NCBI GenBank assembly: GCA_027451305.1 | Contig: DAIDJQ010000212.1 | Coordinates: 1 to 8,641, forward strand | Length of the DNA: 8,641 nucleotides | Source: Cellulomonas sp. | Lineage (GTDB): Bacteria > Actinomycetota > Actinomycetes > Actinomycetales > Cellulomonadaceae | Direction: 5' to 3' | In this document: positions 5,708-8,641 of the stretch, one piece after another | Layout of the letters: the number at the start of each line of letters is the position of its first letter | How positions within the stretch are numbered: the stretch's first letter is position 1 | The notes under the pieces: model-generated | What the model was told of the DNA's origin: nothing | Databases searched by the model: none | Seen by the model: the letters and a program-made list of their open reading frames with translations, nothing else | Made by a program: the position numbers and the translations under genes

Positions 5708-5737
5708 GCGGCCGACGGTGGGAGCCGTCCGGGGGTG

Positions 5738-6979
5738 TCAGTCCTCGATGACCGTCCCCTTGGGCACCACGGTGACGCCGCTCTCGGTGACGGTGAAGCC
5801 GCGGGCCAGGTCGTGCTCGTGGTCGAGGCCCACCCGGGCGCGCTCCGGGACGATGACGTTCTTGTCCAGGATCGCGCGGTGCACCTGCGCGTACCGGTTC
5901 ACGTGGACGCCGTCCATCAGCACCGAGTCGGTGACCTGGGCCCACGAGTGCAGGCGGACGCCCGGGGACAGGATGGACCCGGACACCGTGGCGCCGGACA
6001 CCAGCACGCCCGGTGACACGATCGAGTCGGCGGCATGCCCGAGGCGGCCCGGCCCGGCGTGCACGAACTTCTCCGGCGGCAGCCCGATGTAGCCCGTGTA
6101 CAACGGCCACTCGTCGTTGTAGAGGTTGAACACCGGCTCGATCGAGATCAGGTCCTGGTTCGCCTCGAAGTAGGCGTCGATGGTGCCCACGTCCCGCCAG
6201 TAGTCGCGGTCGCGGTCGGTGGAGCCGGGCACGTCGTTGCGGATGAAGTCGTAGACGCCGGCGGTGCCCCGTGCGACGAAGGCGGGGACGATGTCACCGC
6301 CCATGTCGTGCCGGGAGTTGACGTCCTCCGCGTCGGCGGTGACGGCGCGCACCAGTGCGTCGGCGTCGGCGACGTAGTTGCCCATCGAGGCGAGCACCTC
6401 GCCGGGGGAGTCCGGCAGGCCGACGGGGTCCGACGGCTTCTCGCGGAACGCCGCGATGCGGGTCGGGTCGTCGGTCGCGGTCTCGATCACGCCGAACTGG
6501 TCCGCCCACCCGATCGGCTGCCGGATGCCCGCGACGGTGAGCTCCGCGCCGGAGTCGATGTGCGCGTCCACCATCTGGGAGAAGTCCATCCGGTAGACGT
6601 GGTCGGCGCCGACCACGACCACGATGTCGGGTCGCTCGTCGTCGATGATGTTCAGGCACTGGTAGATGGCGTCCGCGCTGCCCAGGTACCAGTGCTTGCC
6701 GACGCGCTGCTGCGCCGGGACGGCAGCCACGTAGTTGCCGAGCAGCGGGGACATCCGCCAGGTCTGCGCGACGTGGCGGTCCAGGCTGTGCGACTTGTAC
6801 TGGGTCAGCACGATCACGTGCAGGTACCGGGAGTTGATGACGTTCGACAGGGCGAAGTCGATCAGACGGTAGAGCCCCCCGAAGGGCACCGCCGGCTTGG
6901 CGCGGTGGGCGGTGAGCGGCATCAGCCGCTTGCCCTCCCCACCGGCGAGGACGATAGCGAGGACGCGCGGCGTTGCCAT
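5738..6979 (-). CDS. glgC: glucose-1-phosphate adenylyltransferase GlgC
   Basis: ADP-glucose pyrophosphorylase makes ADP-glucose from ATP and glucose-1-phosphate, the committed step of bacterial glycogen synthesis, in the cytoplasm. The 413 residues are full length. The nucleotidyltransferase domain shows [13 protein letters not shown] (11-23), KPAVPFGG (28-35), GSADAIYQ (100-107), GADHVYRMD (124-132) and AFREKPSDP (177-185, glucose-1-phosphate side). From about residue 315 to the end, hexapeptide-like repeats ([20 protein letters not shown] and the following blocks) form the left-handed beta-helix domain that supports tetramer assembly and allosteric control in this family. The ATG at 6979 is followed at once by the first beta strand, so the start is well placed. 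TAGGGT lies seven bases upstream. The gene diverges from the glgA/glgM gene, an arrangement also known in Mycobacterium and Corynebacterium. Confidence 0.97.
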   Translation of the reverse strand: MATPRVLAIVLAGGEGKRLMPLTAHRAKPAVPFGGLYRLIDFALSNVINSRYLHVIVLTQYKSHSLDRHVAQTWRMSPLLGNYVAAVPAQQRVGKHWYLGSADAIYQCLNIIDDERPDIVVVVGADHVYRMDFSQMVDAHIDSGAELTVAGIRQPIGWADQFGVIETATDDPTRIAAFREKPSDPVGLPDSPGEVLASMGNYVADADALVRAVTADAEDVNSRHDMGGDIVPAFVARGTAGVYDFIRNDVPGSTDRDRDYWRDVGTIDAYFEANQDLISIEPVFNLYNDEWPLYTGYIGLPPEKFVHAGPGRLGHAADSIVSPGVLVSGATVSGSILSPGVRLHSWAQVTDSVLMDGVHVNRYAQVHRAILDKNVIVPERARVGLDHEHDLARGFTVTESGVTVVPKGTVIED

Positions 6980-6986
6980 GGCACGA

Positions 6987-6992
6987 ACCCTA
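6987..6992 (-). promoter_or_regulatory. candidate -10 box (TAGGGT) of glgC
   Basis: TAGGGT fits TANNNT and ends seven bases before the glgC ATG, placing the transcript start at or one base before it. AGGG inside it could instead act as a weak ribosome site eight bases from the ATG, so leaderless initiation is probable but not certain. Confidence 0.45.
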
Positions 6993-7036
6993 GGCCCACG
7001 GGACGGCGCCAGCGAGGCGGCTCCGCCGGGGCGCGC

Positions 7037-7042
7037 TACCGT
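7037..7042 (+). promoter_or_regulatory. candidate -10 box (TACCGT) of glgA/glgM
   Basis: TACCGT fits TANNNT and predicts a transcript start near 7049, giving a leader of about 35 bases that contains a Shine-Dalgarno. No clear -35 box is seen near 7014-7019. Confidence 0.4.
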
Positions 7043-7047
7043 GTCGC

Positions 7048-7060
7048 CCGTGGCCCACGG
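7048..7060. promoter_or_regulatory. operator-like palindrome in the glgC-glgA intergenic region
   Basis: CCGTGG, one base, CCACGG: a perfect 6+6 palindrome at the predicted glgA transcript start. GGCCCACGG from its right part (7052-7060) recurs at 6993-7001, just upstream of the glgC -10 box, so each divergent promoter has a copy of the half-site. A shared regulator of the two glycogen genes is possible. The GC-rich sequence makes chance occurrence plausible. Confidence 0.35.
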
Positions 7061-7070
7061 AGGGCCGGGC

Positions 7071-7077
7071 GAGGAGG
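7071..7077 (+). promoter_or_regulatory. ribosome binding site of glgA/glgM
   Basis: GAGGAGG lies six bases before GTG at 7084 and fixes this start. It is the strongest Shine-Dalgarno in the window. Confidence 0.8.
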
Positions 7078-7083
7078 CCTGAC

Positions 7084-8292
7084 GTGCGCGTCGATCTGCT
7101 GACCCGGGAGTACCCGCCGCACGTGTACGGCGGCGCCGGCGTGCACGTGGCCGGCCTGACGGCCGTCCTGCGGGACGTCGTCGACGTCCAGGTGCACTGC
7201 TTCGACGGACCCCGCGAGGACGTCGGTGTGCACGGCTACGACGTCCCGGCCGAGCTCTCCGGCGCCAACGCAGCCCTCCAGACGTTCGGCGTGGACCTGG
7301 CGATGGTCGCCGGCATCACCGCCGGCACCGACCTGGTGCACTCGCACACCTGGTACGCCAACCTCGCCGGCCACCTGGCGGGGCTCCTGCACGGGGTGCC
7401 GCACGTGGTGACCGCGCACAGCCTCGAGCCGCTGCGGCCGTGGAAGGCCGAACAGCTGGGCGGCGGCTACGCGTTGTCGAGCTGGGCCGAGCGGACGGCG
7501 TACGAGGCTGCGGCCGCGGTCATCGCGGTGAGCGGCGGCATGCGTGCCGACATCCTGCGCGCCTACCCGGCCGTCGACCCGGAGAAGGTGCACGTGGTGC
7601 ACAACGGGATCGACCTCGACTCCTGGCGTCGACCCACCGACGAGGCGGACCTCGCGCGCGACGAGCAGACGGTGCGCGAGCTCGGCATCGACCCGGAGCG
7701 GCCCTCGGTCGTCTTCGTCGGGCGGATCACCCGGCAGAAGGGCCTGCCCTACCTGCTGCGTGCCGCCGAGCTGCTGCCCGCGGACGTCCAGCTGGTGCTG
7801 TGCGCCGGGGCGCCGGACACCCCCGAGATCCTGGCGGAGGTCACCGGCCTGGTGGAGCGGCTGCGCGAGCGGCGCACCGGCGTGGTCTGGATCGAGCGGA
7901 TGCTGCCGCGCGCCGAGCTGGTCGCCGTCCTGTCCCACGGAACGGTGTTCGCGTGCCCGTCGGTCTACGAGCCCCTCGGGATCGTCAACCTCGAGGCGAT
8001 GGCCGTCGGCCTGCCGGTGGTGGGCACCGCCACGGGCGGCATCCCCGAGGTGGTGGACGACGGGGTGACCGGCCGGCTCGTGCCCATCGACCAGGTGCAG
8101 GACGGCACCGGGACGCCGACCGACCCCGACCGGTTCGTCCGGGACGTGGCCGCCGCGCTGACCGAGGTGGTCTCCGACCCGGTCCGGGCGGCCGAGTGGG
8201 GACGCGCGTCGCGCCGCCGGGTGGAGGACCACTTCTCGTGGGGCGCGATCGGCGAGCGAACGCTCGAGGTCTACCGGTCCGTGCTGGGCTGA
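7084..8292 (+). CDS. glgM: GT4 glycosyltransferase, GlgA/GlgM type (maltose-1-phosphate or glycogen synthase)
   Basis: This 402-residue protein matches the actinobacterial 'glycogen synthase' group that includes M. tuberculosis Rv1212c. That enzyme is now described as GlgM, which joins ADP-glucose and glucose-1-phosphate into alpha-maltose-1-phosphate for the GlgE pathway. It begins [22 protein letters not shown], with the N-terminal GGAGVH loop (16-21). [16 protein letters not shown] (85-100), [12 protein letters not shown] (110-121), VHNGID (172-177) and [11 protein letters not shown] (210-220) follow. The GT4 E-x7-E motif is [11 protein letters not shown] (295-305) with Glu296 and Glu304. 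It is shorter than the roughly 480 residues of classical GT5 GlgA, which argues against a plain GlgA. The GTG start has GAGGAGG six bases upstream. It diverges from glgC, which supplies its ADP-glucose. Products assigned as glgA in related genomes may be the same protein. Confidence 0.92.
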   Translation: MRVDLLTREYPPHVYGGAGVHVAGLTAVLRDVVDVQVHCFDGPREDVGVHGYDVPAELSGANAALQTFGVDLAMVAGITAGTDLVHSHTWYANLAGHLAGLLHGVPHVVTAHSLEPLRPWKAEQLGGGYALSSWAERTAYEAAAAVIAVSGGMRADILRAYPAVDPEKVHVVHNGIDLDSWRRPTDEADLARDEQTVRELGIDPERPSVVFVGRITRQKGLPYLLRAAELLPADVQLVLCAGAPDTPEILAEVTGLVERLRERRTGVVWIERMLPRAELVAVLSHGTVFACPSVYEPLGIVNLEAMAVGLPVVGTATGGIPEVVDDGVTGRLVPIDQVQDGTGTPTDPDRFVRDVAAALTEVVSDPVRAAEWGRASRRRVEDHFSWGAIGERTLEVYRSVLG

Positions 8293-8294
8293 GC

Positions 8295-8326
8295 GGACCC
8301 CGGTCGCCGCGGGGCGACCGCGGTCC
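8295..8326. terminator. strong terminator-like hairpin after glgA/glgM
   Basis: Arms 8295-8308 and 8313-8326 are complementary at 13 of 14 positions around a GCGG loop, starting two bases after the glgA stop. There is no T-tract. The gap to the convergent gene ending at 8356 is only 63 bases, so the hairpin could stop transcription from both sides. Confidence 0.7.
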
Positions 8327-8355
8327 GGCGTCGCCCGTGCGCGATCCGGGTGGCG

Positions 8356-8641
8356 TCAGCCCTCGAGCGAGGTCGCAGCCGCGGCGAGGGCCCGACGAGC
8401 CACCCGGTCCACCTCGCGCAGCGCCGTCGACCGCTGGTCGGCCTGCCAGAGGTTGACGGCGCCACCGTCGTCCTGGGCCGCCAGCGCGACGATCGCGCGC
8501 AGCCGCGCCCCGCTCGCCAGCACGCGCACCCGGCGGCCCTCGATGCCGCCCGGCAGCCGGGACGCGGGCAGCACCGCGTCGCGGACCGTGGCGACCTGCG
8601 CCGCGGCGTCCGGCCGCCACCGGGCGACGTCGAGGTCGAGC
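8356..8641 (-). CDS. hypothetical protein, C-terminal part (5' end outside window)
   Basis: The frame is open from the right edge to a TGA at 8356-8358, showing the last 94 residues of a longer protein. The visible part is rich in Ala, Arg, Val and Asp. It includes LDLDVARWRPDAAA near the edge, then RVRVLASGARLRAIVALAAQDDGG and NLWQADQRSTALREVDRVARRALAAAATSLEG at the end (pieces of one continuous chain), which looks mostly alpha-helical. There is no membrane segment or recognised catalytic motif. An internal GTG at 8574 would give a 72-residue protein, but the open frame and similar composition upstream favour a start beyond the window. The gene converges on glgA/glgM with a hairpin between. 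I do not recognise the family; coding is supported by the uninterrupted frame and by the lack of a convincing overlapping alternative. Confidence 0.7.
   Translation of the reverse strand, partial: LDLDVARWRPDAAAQVATVRDAVLPASRLPGGIEGRRVRVLASGARLRAIVALAAQDDGGAVNLWQADQRSTALREVDRVARRALAAAATSLEG

Noticed and set aside
5714..5729. Five-base-pair hairpin (GACGG/CCGTC) in the glgC-serB gap as a glgC terminator
   Set aside because: The stem is too short and has no T-tract; not convincing as a terminator.
6035..7102. Plus-strand open frame antisense to glgC, and a minus-strand one at 7036-8232 antisense to glgM
   Set aside because: Low-complexity Val/Gly/His/Arg translations that mirror the codon bias of the real genes, with no ribosome site or motif.
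1..8641. Search for CRISPR arrays, tRNAs, rRNAs, insertion sequences, toxin-antitoxin or phage genes
   Set aside because: No regularly spaced repeats, transposase motifs or tRNA-like folds were noticed. The coding regions are packed with recognisable housekeeping genes, and no gene-free stretch exceeds about 110 bases.

Overview
The window is very GC-rich and uses GTG and TTG as well as ATG start codons. It reads as ordinary chromosomal DNA from a high-GC actinobacterium. Three features point that way: an InhA/MabA-type fabG-fabI pair, divergent glgC and GlgM-type glgA genes, and DUF3099 and SURF1 proteins of actinobacterial type. No mycolate genes are visible. A Cellulomonas-like member of the Micrococcales is my best guess, but this is inference from protein style only. 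I see no mobile element, CRISPR array, prophage gene, tRNA or rRNA.

Layout. Positions 1-1011 (+) hold the C-terminal half of an ABC-F ribosome-associated ATPase. Its stop overlaps the end of a convergent minus-strand operon (2726 back to 995). Read in transcription order, that operon encodes a DUF3099 membrane protein, a small Cys/His-rich protein and a SURF1-family cytochrome oxidase assembly protein. Both gene junctions are 4-base ATGA overlaps. A 110-bp divergent intergenic region with a perfect 7+7 inverted repeat separates this operon from the plus-strand set fabG (2837-3580), fabI (3629-4396) and a SixA-like histidine phosphatase (4433-4990). fabG and fabI encode the two reductases of the type II fatty acid elongation cycle. 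The phosphatase converges on serB (5695-5027, minus) across a hairpin that could terminate both transcripts. Upstream of serB on the same strand is glgC (6979-5738). It diverges from a GT4 glycosyltransferase gene (7084-8292, plus) of the actinobacterial GlgM type, across a 104-bp shared control region. Together GlgC and this enzyme make ADP-glucose and use it for maltose-1-phosphate or glycogen synthesis. A strong hairpin follows glgA. The window ends inside a convergent minus-strand gene of unknown function.

Regulation. The recurrent signal is an actinobacterial -10 hexamer (TANNNT) 6-8 bases before the start codon, seen at the DUF3099 gene, fabG, serB and glgC, which suggests leaderless transcripts. 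fabI, the phosphatase gene, glgA and the small Cys/His gene instead have clear Shine-Dalgarno sequences. The gene content is housekeeping and I found no convincing undescribed system. The points worth a second look are the two operator-like palindromes, the leaderless starts, the short substrate loop of FabI, and the uncharacterised DUF3099 and Cys/His genes coupled to SURF1.
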